From positions 1 to 41,388 of the forward strand of contig JASLLM010000005.1 of NCBI GenBank assembly GCA_030747035.1: DNA of 41,388 nucleotides, written 5' to 3'. Under the pieces are notes generated by a model. That model did no database searches. It worked only from the letters and a program-made list of their open reading frames with translations, and was not told where the DNA came from. Both the position numbers and the translations under genes were made by a program. Source of the DNA: Alphaproteobacteria bacterium. GTDB taxonomy: Bacteria; Pseudomonadota; Alphaproteobacteria; GCA-2731375. Each line of letters begins with the position of its first letter. Within the stretch, counting starts at the first letter, position 1. Below, piece after piece: positions 7,894-17,009 of this stretch.

Positions 7894-9656
7894 CATGCCG
7901 GCAGCCCGGCCTGCAGCATGGCCTGGCGATGATGATCCTGATCCGCATCCTGCGCGTAGTGCAGGGTGGCAAGGTGGCTTTCCACCGAAAAATCGGCCTG
8001 TTGCGCCAGAACCGCCGCCTTGTAGCGATCCGCGCCGGCGGTATCGTCCAGGCGGGCGCAGGCGCTGGCGAGGAAAGCATTGACGCCGGCGTTGGGGTTT
8101 TGGATACGGCGGAAGGCATCAAGCGCCTCAGCATATTGCTGGGTCAGGAAATAGGCCCGGCCAAGATGGCCCCAGAACCGCTCCGGGTGAAATGGATTAA
8201 GCCGCATGGCCTTGAGAATCCAGGTAATGCCTTCTTCCGCCTTGCCCATCCAGGTGAGAATTTCGCCGTTTTGCACCACGATCAGGTCATCGTTGGGGTT
8301 GAGGCTAAGGGCCCGCTGTTGATGCCGCCAGGCTTGATCGAAATCTCCGTAGACTAGTTGTAGCGCCGCCAATATGCGGTGTACGTCGCTGTCGTTGTCG
8401 TCTAGCGCCTGTGCGGTTGTTATTTCCTTCTGGATCTGCGCCAGAACTGTTTCATCATCTTCTGAAAATCCCAGCGCATAGTACTGTCCCAGAACGCAGG
8501 CCTTCCAGGCATGTGCATGCGCATATTGCGGATCGAGTGCAATGGCCTGATCGAGCATTTCCTGTGCCTTGGCGTTGTCCTCCCTGGTACTGCGGTGATG
8601 CAGGCGTTTGCCTGTCAACAGGCATTCGTAGGCGACCATGTTCGCTGTCGGCTTTCGTTCGGCCCGTTCTTGCGCGGCCGCCGCGACCCGTCCCGGCAGG
8701 GTGGCCACAATAGCCTGTGTCAGTTCGTCCTGTATCTCAAATATATCCTCTAAGTCCCTGTCATACTTGTCTGCCCAGATATGCTGATCGGTTCTTCCAT
8801 CGATCAACTGGACGGTCACGCGGATGCGGTTTCCGGCCTTACGCACACTGCCCTCGACCACATACTGAACATCCAGTTCCTTGGCCACGTCGGGAATACT
8901 GATGCTCCTGCCCTTGTAGGCGAATGAAGTTGTGCGCGATATCACCAGCAGTTCGCGGAAGCGGGACAGCTCGGTCAGGATGTCTTCCGTGATACCGTCG
9001 GTGAAGAAATCCTGCTCGGGGTCGCGGCTCATATTCACGAAGGGCAGGACCGCGATGGAAGGTTTTTCGTGCGCTTGGCCTGGCGCGGCGTCAATGGCCT
9101 TGCCGTCCGTTACAGTGGCCGCGGAGGCATCACTATTCCAGCCCCAGACGCGGATCGGCCGGGCCATGTTCTTAACCTCGCGCGGGCCCAAATCGGCAAA
9201 TTCGAACTCCAGCTTGTCGCGGACCTGGTTGTAGGCATCTTCGGAAATGCAGACGCCGCCCGGCTGCGCCAGCATTTGCAGCCGCGCCGCGATATTGACG
9301 CCATCGCCGTAGATGTCGTTGTCCTCGACAATAACATCGCCCAGATTGACGCCGACGCGGAAGACAATGCGTTGGGCCTCGGGCCGCCCGGCGCCGCGTT
9401 CCTGGACGGCCTGCTGGACTTCGATGGCGTTGCGCACCGCCTCGACAATGGAGGGAAATTCGATCAACAGGCCGTCGCCCATGGTCTTTACCACGGTGCC
9501 GTGGCGCCGCTGCAATGCGGGATCGATGATTTCGCCGCGGATGGCCTTCAGTTCGGCCAGTGTCGCCTCTTCATCCTCGCCCATCAGCCGGCTATAGGCG
9601 ACCACGTCCGCCGACAAGATGGCGGCCAATTTACGCACCGTGCCCTGTTTCGGCAT
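7893..9656 (-). CDS. Class III adenylate cyclase with TolB-like and TPR regions
   Basis: A 587-residue soluble protein, predicted to make cyclic AMP. Residues ~8-175 form a class III cyclase homology domain: metal-binding aspartates Asp17 (SADVVAYSRLM) and Asp61 (MGDGLL), Lys57 in VVKTMG as expected for ATP recognition, and Asn121/Arg125 in NIAAR for the transition state. Residues ~200-330 form a TolB/FlgO-like region (IAVLPFVNMS). The C-terminal ~230 residues are TPR-like helices. This layout is common in alpha-proteobacteria and is probably allosterically controlled by a partner or ligand. There is no membrane segment. I chose ATG 9656, preceded by GGGGGAAG, over the upstream TTG at 9668. 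Confidence 0.88.
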   Translation of the reverse strand: MPKQGTVRKLAAILSADVVAYSRLMGEDEEATLAELKAIRGEIIDPALQRRHGTVVKTMGDGLLIEFPSIVEAVRNAIEVQQAVQERGAGRPEAQRIVFRVGVNLGDVIVEDNDIYGDGVNIAARLQMLAQPGGVCISEDAYNQVRDKLEFEFADLGPREVKNMARPIRVWGWNSDASAATVTDGKAIDAAPGQAHEKPSIAVLPFVNMSRDPEQDFFTDGITEDILTELSRFRELLVISRTTSFAYKGRSISIPDVAKELDVQYVVEGSVRKAGNRIRVTVQLIDGRTDQHIWADKYDRDLEDIFEIQDELTQAIVATLPGRVAAAAQERAERKPTANMVAYECLLTGKRLHHRSTREDNAKAQEMLDQAIALDPQYAHAHAWKACVLGQYYALGFSEDDETVLAQIQKEITTAQALDDNDSDVHRILAALQLVYGDFDQAWRHQQRALSLNPNDDLIVVQNGEILTWMGKAEEGITWILKAMRLNPFHPERFWGHLGRAYFLTQQYAEALDAFRRIQNPNAGVNAFLASACARLDDTAGADRYKAAVLAQQADFSVESHLATLHYAQDADQDHHRQAMLQAGLPA

Positions 9657-9682
9657 TGCTTCCCCCAAACAACAATCGGCTG

Positions 9683-9712
9683 ATTATAACAGCAAGAGCA
9701 GCGCCGCTCTAA
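9683..9712 (-). promoter_or_regulatory. Candidate promoter of the adenylate cyclase gene
   Basis: On the minus strand a perfect TATAAT (9683-9688) lies 26 bp before the cyclase ATG. The best -35 match is TTAGAG at 9707-9712, with an 18-bp spacer, and is weak. The cyclase may thus be transcribed separately from xthA, which ends at 9730. Confidence 0.38.
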
Positions 9713-9729
9713 AATCCCTTGCCGGTTAT

Positions 9730-10509
9730 CTATAACGCCTCATCATCGATCTCGCACCACACCGGTGTGTGATCGGATGGGCGTTCCCTGCCGCGCGGCG
9801 TGCGGTCGATGTCCACTTCACCCAACCGGTCCGCCGCCTGCGGGCTCAGCAGCAAATGATCGATGCGTACCCCGTTGTCCTTTTGCCAGGCGCCGCCCTG
9901 ATAGTCCCAATAGCTGTAGGCGGTAAGATCGGGGTGGCGGGCCCGAAAGGCCTCAGTCAGGCCCAGGTACAGCAGTTGCCGCCATCTGGCCCGGCTTTCG
10001 GGCAGGCACAGGGCGTCCGAGGCGAAACCAGGCGGATCGTAGCAATCCCGATCCTCGGGAATGATGTTGTAATCGCCACCCAGCACCAGTGCCTCTTCGT
10101 GCATCAGCAAGTCGCGGGCATGCTCAACAAGACGATCCATCCAGGTCAGCTTGTAAGGGTATTTCTCGCTATCCGTGGGATTGCCGTTGGGCAGGTAGAT
10201 CGAGGCGACGCGCACCGTATCCACCACCGCCTCGATATAGCGCGCCTGGTCGTCGCCGTCGTCACCGGGCAGGCCGCGCTGCACATCCTCGATCGGCCGC
10301 TTGGAAAGAATGGCCACGCCGTTGTAGGTCTTTTGCCCATGTACGGCGGTGTTATAGCCCAGTTCCTCGATCGGCTCGTAGGGGAAGGCCTCGTCCGTGA
10401 CCTTCAACTCCTGCAACAGGGCGACATCGGGCTTTGCCTCGGCCAGCCATTCCAGGACGCGGGGCAGCCGCGCCTTGATCGAATTCACATTCCAGGTGGC
10501 AATTTTCAT
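9730..10509 (-). CDS. xthA: Exodeoxyribonuclease III
   Basis: A ~259-residue exonuclease III/AP endonuclease of the ExoIII-EEP superfamily, which cleaves DNA at abasic sites in base-excision repair. The active-site series is intact: Asn in TWNVNS, Glu in LLQELK, Asp/Asn in GGDYNI, Asp in RIDHLL and the final Asp-His in PSDHTPV. The usual start MKIATWN is at 10509; an ATG three codons upstream (10518) is equally possible. It is the last gene of a minus-strand pair with erpA, 50 bp downstream of it. Confidence 0.93.
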   Translation of the reverse strand: MKIATWNVNSIKARLPRVLEWLAEAKPDVALLQELKVTDEAFPYEPIEELGYNTAVHGQKTYNGVAILSKRPIEDVQRGLPGDDGDDQARYIEAVVDTVRVASIYLPNGNPTDSEKYPYKLTWMDRLVEHARDLLMHEEALVLGGDYNIIPEDRDCYDPPGFASDALCLPESRARWRQLLYLGLTEAFRARHPDLTAYSYWDYQGGAWQKDNGVRIDHLLLSPQAADRLGEVDIDRTPRGRERPSDHTPVWCEIDDEAL

Positions 10510-10559
10510 GGGCGCCATTCAGACATGCGCGCCGGACCTATTTCAAGGTGCAAAATTCG

Positions 10560-10916
10560 TCAGATCGCGAAAGAGGTGCCGCAGCCGCAGGCCGAGGAGG
10601 CGTTGGGATTATCGATGCGGAAGGCTGCCGCCATCAGATCCTCGACATAATCGATCTTGGCACCGCCCAGGAACTGCAAAGAGGTCTCGTCGATCAAGAC
10701 GACCGCGTCTTCCTGCTCGATCACCAGATCATCGTCGTTGATCTGATCGTCGAAGCGGAAGCCGTAGCTGAAGCCGGAACAGCCGCCGCCCTGAACCTCG
10801 ATGCGCAATTTGGCATCAGCGCCTTCCTGTTGCATCAGAAAGGCAATGCGTTTGGCGGCGTCCCCCGTCACCGTCACGCCGGCCGTTGCCGGGTCATGTT
10901 GCGTCATCTCGCTCAT
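10560..10916 (-). CDS. erpA: Iron-sulfur cluster insertion protein ErpA
   Basis: A 118-residue A-type Fe-S carrier that delivers clusters to apo-enzymes. The three cysteine ligands are visible in GGGCSG and the C-terminal ACGCGTSF. ATG 10916 is chosen because GGTGAG lies just upstream and the ORF's longer N-terminus runs through the promoter. The gene is divergent from dgt, a typical alpha-proteobacterial arrangement. Its promoter resembles that of the SUF operon at the other end of the window, which suggests shared Fe-S-dependent control. A second A-type protein is encoded at the end of the SUF operon. Confidence 0.92.
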   Translation of the reverse strand: MSEMTQHDPATAGVTVTGDAAKRIAFLMQQEGADAKLRIEVQGGGCSGFSYGFRFDDQINDDDLVIEQEDAVVLIDETSLQFLGGAKIDYVEDLMAAAFRIDNPNASSACGCGTSFAI

Positions 10917-10933
10917 CAACTCACCGTATCCCC

Positions 10934-10974
10934 AATTGGTTAACTGAATGTAAGATTGGCGGCGCAAAAGTCAA
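10934..10974 (-). promoter_or_regulatory. erpA promoter with ACCAATT element
   Basis: On the minus strand: TTGACT (10969-10974), a 16-bp spacer, TACATT (10947-10952), six bases, then ACCAATT (10934-10940), which is part of the 8-bp palindrome CCAATTGG. The same order and distances occur in front of the SUF operon. The heptamer lies over the expected transcription start, a usual place for a repressor site. Confidence 0.55.
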
Positions 10975-11024
10975 TCACCCAGCGCAGGTTCCAACAGTTC
11001 GCAAATAGCGTTAGGTTGCCGGCA

Positions 11025-12170
11025 ATGACCAAGCTAGGAATCCTTGCCCCCTATGCCACCGATCCGGCAAAAAGCCGGGGCCGCCTGTTTGACGAACCTG
11101 AAAGCGCCACCAGAAGCGCCTTTCAACGAGACCGGGACCGGATTATCCATTCCGCCGCCTTTCGCCGCCTGCAATACAAGACCCAGGTGTTTGTCTATCA
11201 CGAGGGCGACCACTACCGCACGCGGCTGACCCATTCACTGGAGGTGGCGCAGATCGCCCGTTCCATCTGCCGTGCCCTGGGTTTGAACGAGGATCTGGCG
11301 GAGGCCCTGGCCCTGGCTCATGATCTGGGCCACACCCCCTTTGGCCATGCGGGCGAGGATGTGCTGAACGAGTTGATGGCGCCCCACGGCGGCTTCGATC
11401 ACAATGCCCAGGCCCTGCGCGTCATCACCTTGCTGGAACACCGTTATGCGGATTTTCCCGGCCTGAACCTGACCTGGGAGACACTGGAGGGTACGGTCAA
11501 GCACAACGGGCCCGTCCTGGACGACCCGCTGCCCCTGGCGACGGCGGAATACATAGCCGGGCATGACCTGGAATTGACCACCTACGCCGGGCCGGAGGCG
11601 CAGGTCGCGGCCCTGGCGGACGATATCGCCTATGACAATCACGATATTGACGACGGCCTGCGGGCGGAACTGTTTGCCGCCGAGGCATTGGCCGAGGTGT
11701 CCACGGTGGCCCCGGTCCTGGCCGAACTACGGCAGCATTATCGGGACCTGAGCCGGGAGCAGTTGGCCCACGAGACCGTGCGCCGCCTGATCGGTATCAT
11801 GGTCAATGACGTGATCGCTGAAAGCCGGGCCAGATTGTCCCGCGCCGATGCCCGGGACGTGGCTGGCATCCGCGCCCTGCCGGGCCCCGTCATCGCTTTT
11901 TCCCAGGCCATGACAGCGGCACAATCGGATATGAAGCAGTTTCTTTTTGCCCAGATGTACCGCCACCCCAAGGTCAACCGCATGACCGAACAGGCCGGGC
12001 GGGTTGTCAGGCAATTGTTCGGGCTGTATACGGCGCAACCGGAGCATCTGCCCCGGCATCGCGGTTCCCATTCACCGGATACGCCACGCCGGGTCGCGGA
12101 TTTTATCGCCGGCATGACCGACCGCTTTGCCCTGGAAGAACACCGCCGTCATTTCGGCGACACGACCTAA
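11025..12170 (+). CDS. dgt: dGTPase-like HD-domain triphosphohydrolase
   Basis: A ~381-residue deoxyguanosinetriphosphate triphosphohydrolase-like protein, predicted to split dNTPs into deoxynucleoside and triphosphate. The HD metal site is clear: His in RLTHSLEVAQ, His-Asp in LAHDLGHTPFGH, and a later Asp in ALADDIAYDNHD. The front segment (RDRDRIIHSAAFRRLQYKTQV) is typical of the family. ATG 11025 with a TTAGGTTG upstream sequence is preferred to the ORF-track start at 10956, which lies in the erpA promoter. It heads the plus-strand dgt-argS-SPOR-nagZ-scpAB-tatABC block; argS begins 18 bp downstream. Confidence 0.92.
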   Translation: MTKLGILAPYATDPAKSRGRLFDEPESATRSAFQRDRDRIIHSAAFRRLQYKTQVFVYHEGDHYRTRLTHSLEVAQIARSICRALGLNEDLAEALALAHDLGHTPFGHAGEDVLNELMAPHGGFDHNAQALRVITLLEHRYADFPGLNLTWETLEGTVKHNGPVLDDPLPLATAEYIAGHDLELTTYAGPEAQVAALADDIAYDNHDIDDGLRAELFAAEALAEVSTVAPVLAELRQHYRDLSREQLAHETVRRLIGIMVNDVIAESRARLSRADARDVAGIRALPGPVIAFSQAMTAAQSDMKQFLFAQMYRHPKVNRMTEQAGRVVRQLFGLYTAQPEHLPRHRGSHSPDTPRRVADFIAGMTDRFALEEHRRHFGDTT

Positions 12171-12188
12171 AGGACTGTACCGAGCAAC

Positions 12189-13952
12189 ATGAACCCTTAC
12201 GCCTATATCCGTGAACAGGTGATCGCCATGGCCGGCGCCATGGCCGACGAAGGTGTTCTGCCCGCCGGCATGGACTTCGCCAATCTGGCCGTCGAGGCGC
12301 CGCGCGACCCCAGCCATGGCGACGTGGCCACCAATGCCGCCCTGGTGCTGACGAAACAGGCCAAGATGAAGCCCCGCGATATCGCCGCGCCGTTGGCCGA
12401 GCGTCTGGCCGGGCTGGAGGTGGTGGAGGCAGCCGATATTGCCGGGCCCGGCTTTATCAACCTGCGTCTGTCGGATGATTTCTGGCGGGCGCGGCTGGGC
12501 GATGTGTTGCGTGCAGGTACGGCCTACGGCGATTCCCGGATCGCGGCGGGGGAGAAGATCAACGTCGAATACGTCTCCGCCAACCCTACCGGTCCGCTGC
12601 ACATCGGCCATGTGCGCGGCGCCGTCTATGGCGATGCCCTGGCCAATCTGCTGGCCAAGGTGGGCCATGACGTCTGCAAGGAATATTACATCAACGATGC
12701 CGGCGCCCAGGTCGATGTGCTGGCGCGTTCGGTGCATCTGCGTTACCGCGAGGCCCTGAGTGATTTGGGGGACGAGGCGGTCGGGGAAATTCCGGAAGGC
12801 ATGTATCCCGGCGACTATCTGATCCCGGTGGGGCAGGCCATGGCCAAGCGCGACGGCGATAAATGGCTGGATCTGGACGAGGCGCAATGGCTGGGCGAAT
12901 TCCGCCGCTTCTCGGTCGATGCCATGATGGATCTGGTGCGCGCGGATCTAGCCAGCCTGGGCATCGAGCAGGAGGTCTTCTTCTCGGAGGAGAGCCTGCA
13001 CCGTGACGGCGGCATCGACAGCGCCCTGGCGGCGTTGCAGGACAAGGGTCTGATCTACACCGGCGTGCTGGAGCCGCCGAAGGGCAAGACCCCGGAGGAT
13101 TGGGAGCCGAGGCCGCAAACCCTGTTCAAGTCCAGCCAGTTCGGTGACGACGTGGACCGGCCGTTGCGTAAATCGGACGGTGCCTGGACCTATTTCGCGG
13201 CCGACATCGCCTACCATCACGACAAAGTGGAACGCGGCTTCAAACAGATGGTCGACGTCTGGGGCGCCGATCACGGCGGCTATATCAAACGCATGAATGC
13301 CGCCGTCCGCGCCCTGAGCAACGATCAGGGGCGCCTGGATGTGCGCCTGTGCCAGATGGTGCGCCTGTTGCGCGGCGGTGAGGTGGTTCGCATGTCGAAG
13401 CGGGCCGGCAACTTCATCACCCTGCGCGAACTGGTGGACGAAGTGGGCCGCGATGTGGTGCGGTTCATGATGCTGACGCGCAAGAATGACGCGCCGCTGG
13501 ATTTCGACTTTGAACTGGCCATGGAGCAGTCCAAGGACAACCCGGTCTTCTATGTGCAATATGCCCATGCCCGCATCCATTCGGTGCTGCGGCGGGTCGC
13601 GGATGAGATGCCGGATCTGGCCGTGGATATGGAAACTCTCAGGGAGGCGGACCTGAGCGGCCTGACTGATTCGGCGGAATTGGACCTGATCAAGCAAATG
13701 GCGACCTGGCCCCGGGCCGTCGAAATTGCGGCCCAGGCTCGCGAGCCACACAGAATAGCCTTTTATTTGAATGAGTTAGCGTCGGCTTTTCATGCGCTAT
13801 GGAACAAAGGTAACGCCGAACCGAAACTGCGCTTTATCATGGCCGAGGACGGTGGGATGACCCAGGCACGTCTGGCCCTGATCCAGGGTGTCGCGTTGGT
13901 GCTGGCCTCCGGACTGGCAATCATGGGGGTTGAACCGGTCGAAAAGATGTAG
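12189..13952 (+). CDS. argS: Arginyl-tRNA synthetase
   Basis: A 587-residue class I aminoacyl-tRNA synthetase that attaches arginine to tRNA-Arg. The HIGH motif is in [10 protein letters not shown] and the KMSKS-like loop in VRMSKRAG. An Arg-tRNA-synthetase N-terminal domain comes first and a DALR anticodon-binding domain last ([15 protein letters not shown]). Length is normal. AAAGGA lies about 15 bp before the ATG. It follows dgt closely and precedes the SPOR gene, as in many alpha-proteobacteria. Confidence 0.97.
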   Translation: MNPYAYIREQVIAMAGAMADEGVLPAGMDFANLAVEAPRDPSHGDVATNAALVLTKQAKMKPRDIAAPLAERLAGLEVVEAADIAGPGFINLRLSDDFWRARLGDVLRAGTAYGDSRIAAGEKINVEYVSANPTGPLHIGHVRGAVYGDALANLLAKVGHDVCKEYYINDAGAQVDVLARSVHLRYREALSDLGDEAVGEIPEGMYPGDYLIPVGQAMAKRDGDKWLDLDEAQWLGEFRRFSVDAMMDLVRADLASLGIEQEVFFSEESLHRDGGIDSALAALQDKGLIYTGVLEPPKGKTPEDWEPRPQTLFKSSQFGDDVDRPLRKSDGAWTYFAADIAYHHDKVERGFKQMVDVWGADHGGYIKRMNAAVRALSNDQGRLDVRLCQMVRLLRGGEVVRMSKRAGNFITLRELVDEVGRDVVRFMMLTRKNDAPLDFDFELAMEQSKDNPVFYVQYAHARIHSVLRRVADEMPDLAVDMETLREADLSGLTDSAELDLIKQMATWPRAVEIAAQAREPHRIAFYLNELASAFHALWNKGNAEPKLRFIMAEDGGMTQARLALIQGVALVLASGLAIMGVEPVEKM

Positions 13953-14008
13953 CGGCGCATTTACGGCGCACCTGGGGCGCTTTGAATTTGATTGAAAGGG
14001 TTGACCCC

Positions 14009-15043
14009 ATGTCGACTGTCGAGCCAGACGGAAATTGGCCGGAAGATGAAGGCGGCGCCACGGGCGGTTCGGTGCGTCATTGGGGCCGGTTGGGCGGCAT
14101 AGGGGCGGCGCTTGGCATGTCGGCGGTGTTTGCTGCTGCCGCCTGGTATGCGCTGCAACGGAACGATATGCAGCCCCAGGCGGCCGCCGAGGTGCCCTTG
14201 ATCAAGGCGGAGCCGGGCCCGGTGAAGGAGAAGCCGGAGGATCCCGGCGGCCTGAAAATTCCCAATCAGGACAAGCTGGTCTACGAACGCATTACGCCGA
14301 AACCACAGGCACCCCAGAAAGAGAAGCTCGCCCCCGCGCCGGAAGAACCCATCGTCAAGACCGCCGAGGCGGCCAAGCCCGTGGCGCCGGCGGCCCCGGT
14401 CATTGCCACGCCAAAAACCGCGCCGGATGCGGCGAAAGAGCCCGTGAAGTCCGAAGCCGCCGCACCTGCCGCGCCAAAGGAGGCGGAAAAACCAGCCGCC
14501 AAGGCCGAGAAGGCACCGGCACGGGCACCGGCACCGGCCACGGCCGAGGTCCATGCCGCCCCGCCGGCGATTACACGCAACCAGGAAAAGACCGAGAGCC
14601 TGCTGCCAGCGGCCGAAACAAAGCCCAAGGCGGCAACGCCCGCCGCCAAGCCGGCAGCAGCGAAGGCACCGGAAAAGACCGCCGTGGTGATCAAAAAGCC
14701 GGCGGCGACACCACCTGTAAAGCCTGCCCCAGAGAAGAAGGCTACCGCCGCAAAACCGTCGGCGCCCAAAGCCGCCGCCAAGACAGTAACGGGCTACCGC
14801 ATCCAGTTGGCATCCTACCGGAATGCGGCCTTGGCCCAGAAGATGTGGAAAAAATTGCAAAAGGCTCATGCCGCTATTCTGGGTGACCTCGCCGCCGGTG
14901 CGGAACGCGCCGATCTGGGCAAGCGCGGGGTTTATTTCCGGCTGCAGGCCGGCGCCTTCGAGAGCGAAGCCAAGGCCAGGGCCGTCTGCCGCCAACTGAG
15001 GGTGAAAAAGCAGGACTGCATCATTGTGCCGCCGAAAAAATAG
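14009..15043 (+). CDS. SPOR-domain inner-membrane protein
   Basis: A 344-residue protein with a short cytoplasmic N-terminus, one membrane segment (about residues 20-45), a long Ala/Pro/Lys-rich periplasmic linker (about 60-255) and a C-terminal SPOR domain (about 260-340, starting GYRIQLASYRN). SPOR domains bind denuded peptidoglycan glycan strands at division sites, so a cell-envelope or division role is likely. ATG 14009 has GAAAGGG upstream; the TTG at 13982 is less likely. The linker is repetitive in composition, which explains the long antisense ORF opposite it. nagZ, another peptidoglycan gene, starts 12 bp downstream. Confidence 0.85.
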   Translation: MSTVEPDGNWPEDEGGATGGSVRHWGRLGGIGAALGMSAVFAAAAWYALQRNDMQPQAAAEVPLIKAEPGPVKEKPEDPGGLKIPNQDKLVYERITPKPQAPQKEKLAPAPEEPIVKTAEAAKPVAPAAPVIATPKTAPDAAKEPVKSEAAAPAAPKEAEKPAAKAEKAPARAPAPATAEVHAAPPAITRNQEKTESLLPAAETKPKAATPAAKPAAAKAPEKTAVVIKKPAATPPVKPAPEKKATAAKPSAPKAAAKTVTGYRIQLASYRNAALAQKMWKKLQKAHAAILGDLAAGAERADLGKRGVYFRLQAGAFESEAKARAVCRQLRVKKQDCIIVPPKK

Positions 15044-15055
15044 CACCGTGCCGGA

Positions 15056-16087
15056 ATGACGGCACCGGCGGCATCGGGCGCAATGGCGGCGGTGTTTGGT
15101 TGCGCCGGCCCGGTTCTGCTGCCGGACGAAGCTGCCTTCTTTCGCGACTGTGAACCCTTGGGGTTCATTCTTTTTGCCCGCAATTGCGAGAGCCCGGCGC
15201 AAATACAGCGTCTCACGAACGATCTGCGTACCGCAGTTGGGCGGGACGAAGCGCCGGTCCTGATGGACCACGAAGGTGGCCGGGTGCAGCGCCTGGCGCC
15301 GCCGCAATGGCGCAAGGTGCCGGCGGCGGCGGAATTTGGCCGTTTGGCCTCGGTCGATCCCGCCGCCGCGATCGAGGCCGCGGCCTTGAACGGCCAGTTG
15401 ATGGCGTTGGAGCTGTCCGCATTGGGCGTGGATGTCAATTGCGTGCCCTGTCTGGATGTCGCCGATCCCGCCGGACATAAGGTGATTGGCGACCGGGCCT
15501 TCGCGTCCGATGCCAATATGGTCGCCCGTCTGGGCCGGGCCCAGGCCCAGGGGCTGGGGCAGGGCGGGGTCCTGCCGGTGATTAAGCATATGCCGGGCCA
15601 TGGCCGGGCCACGGTGGACAGCCACCTGGAAATGCCCATTGTCGACGCCACCAGGGAGGAACTATCAAAGCGGGATTTTTCGCCCTTTGCCGCCCTGGCC
15701 GATCTGCCCCTGGGCATGACGGCGCATGTGCTTTACCCGGCCCTGGACCCTGACAACCCGGCGACCCTGTCGCCCAACATTATAGGGGAGGTGATCCGGG
15801 GCCATATTGGTTTTGAGGGTTTGCTGTTCACCGACGATCTGTCCATGCAGGCCCTGGGCGGGGATATTGGCCAGCGCGCCGCGAAAGCACTGGCGGCGGG
15901 CTGTGACGTCGCCCTGCATTGCAACGGCAAGGCGGATGAAATGCAGGCCGTGGCTGCCGCCTGCCGCCCGCTTTCCGCTGACGGGCAAAAACGGTGGCAA
16001 CAGGCGCGGTCCTGGTGCAAGCCGGCGCAACTGGCGGACTATGACGATATCCTGGGGCAATTCATGACACGGATGGATCTAGGATAA
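15056..16087 (+). CDS. nagZ: Beta-N-acetylhexosaminidase (glycoside hydrolase family 3)
   Basis: A 343-residue cytosolic GH3 enzyme that removes N-acetylglucosamine from anhydromuropeptides during peptidoglycan recycling. The substrate-binding KHMPGHGRA is followed by DSH of the catalytic His-Asp loop. The nucleophile aspartate is in LLFTDDLSM. Length and absence of a signal peptide fit NagZ. It sits between the SPOR gene and scpA, its usual alpha-proteobacterial position. No strong Shine-Dalgarno sequence is seen before the ATG; coupling to the upstream gene is likely. Confidence 0.93.
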   Translation: MTAPAASGAMAAVFGCAGPVLLPDEAAFFRDCEPLGFILFARNCESPAQIQRLTNDLRTAVGRDEAPVLMDHEGGRVQRLAPPQWRKVPAAAEFGRLASVDPAAAIEAAALNGQLMALELSALGVDVNCVPCLDVADPAGHKVIGDRAFASDANMVARLGRAQAQGLGQGGVLPVIKHMPGHGRATVDSHLEMPIVDATREELSKRDFSPFAALADLPLGMTAHVLYPALDPDNPATLSPNIIGEVIRGHIGFEGLLFTDDLSMQALGGDIGQRAAKALAAGCDVALHCNGKADEMQAVAAACRPLSADGQKRWQQARSWCKPAQLADYDDILGQFMTRMDLG

Positions 16088-16144
16088 ATTGTATCTATTT
16101 TGGGGTGCGGGCACAGTTGCCCACAAGATATTGCGTTAATCGGC

Positions 16145-16172
16145 TTGGCCAGAGGCTCGGATGGGGTATAAT
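16145..16172 (+). promoter_or_regulatory. Candidate internal promoter before scpA
   Basis: TTGGCC (16145-16150) and a perfect TATAAT (16167-16172) are 16 bp apart. Transcription would begin around 16179, exactly at the second possible ATG of scpA, giving a leaderless or nearly leaderless message. Confidence 0.45.
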
Positions 16173-17009
16173 CACCGCATGAGTCAAAGCAATGATGCAA
16201 AGACGGACAGCGCCACGGTGGAACCCTTTGAAGGGCCGCCGCCGAACCCGGACCTGGCGGCCGGCCGTTCCGGGGGAAGCGGCTATTTCCTGGTCAGCCT
16301 GGACGGCTATGAGGGCCCGTTGGATGTCCTGTTGACGCTGTCGCGGCAACAGAAACTGGATCTGACCGGCATCTCGATTTTGGACCTGGCGGAACAGTAT
16401 CTGACCTTCATCGCCGAGGCGCGGCGACTGCGGCTGGAAGTGGCGGCGGATTACCTGGTCATGGCGGCCTGGCTGGCCTATTTGAAATCCCGCCTGCTGT
16501 TACCGGCCCAACCGGGCGATGAGGAGCCCACGGGCGAAGAATTGGCGGCCCGCCTGCAGCATCAATTGCAGCGCCTGAAAGCCATGCGGGAAGCGGCGGA
16601 GACCCTGATGCAGCGGCAACGCCTGGGCGTCGATATATTCCCCCGTGGTGCGCCGGAAGGGGTCACCGTGATCCGCAAATCCCATTACGAATGCAGTCTG
16701 TATGACCTGCTGATGGCCTATGTGGGACAGGTTGACCGTTCCGATATGGCGTCGGTAACGCTGCGGCCCCCGGCAATCCTTTCAATCGAGGAAGCGGTGC
16801 GACGGCTGTCGCTGTTTCTTGGCAACATGCCGGACTGGGCCAGCCTTGAGGCTTTCCTGCCGACGGAATTGAAAGTTGGACTGGAACTGCGCTCGGCCCT
16901 GGCATCAACCTTTACGGCCTCGTTGGAACTTGCCAAGCAGGGCCGTCTGCACCTGCGCCAGGGCCAGTCGTTCGGCCCCATCTATATCAAGGAGACCGAT
17001 ACCTCATGA
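16161..17009 (+). CDS. scpA: Segregation and condensation protein A
   Basis: A ~280-residue kleisin that bridges the SMC dimer in chromosome condensation and segregation. The conserved N-terminal segment (LDGYEGPLDVLLTL) and YLVMAAWLAYLKSRLLL mark the family; a winged-helix region forms the C-terminus. Two starts are possible: ATG 16161, with AGAGG upstream, and ATG 16179, which sits 7 bp after a perfect TATAAT. The last four bases overlap the start of scpB (ATGA), so the two are translationally coupled. Confidence 0.93.
   Translation: MGYNHRMSQSNDAKTDSATVEPFEGPPPNPDLAAGRSGGSGYFLVSLDGYEGPLDVLLTLSRQQKLDLTGISILDLAEQYLTFIAEARRLRLEVAADYLVMAAWLAYLKSRLLLPAQPGDEEPTGEELAARLQHQLQRLKAMREAAETLMQRQRLGVDIFPRGAPEGVTVIRKSHYECSLYDLLMAYVGQVDRSDMASVTLRPPAILSIEEAVRRLSLFLGNMPDWASLEAFLPTELKVGLELRSALASTFTASLELAKQGRLHLRQGQSFGPIYIKETDTS

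Noticed and set aside
13961-15625. 554-aa minus-strand ORF opposite the SPOR and nagZ genes
   Set aside because: Low-complexity Gly/Arg/Leu sequence caused by the Ala/Pro/Lys-rich SPOR linker; spans two real genes.
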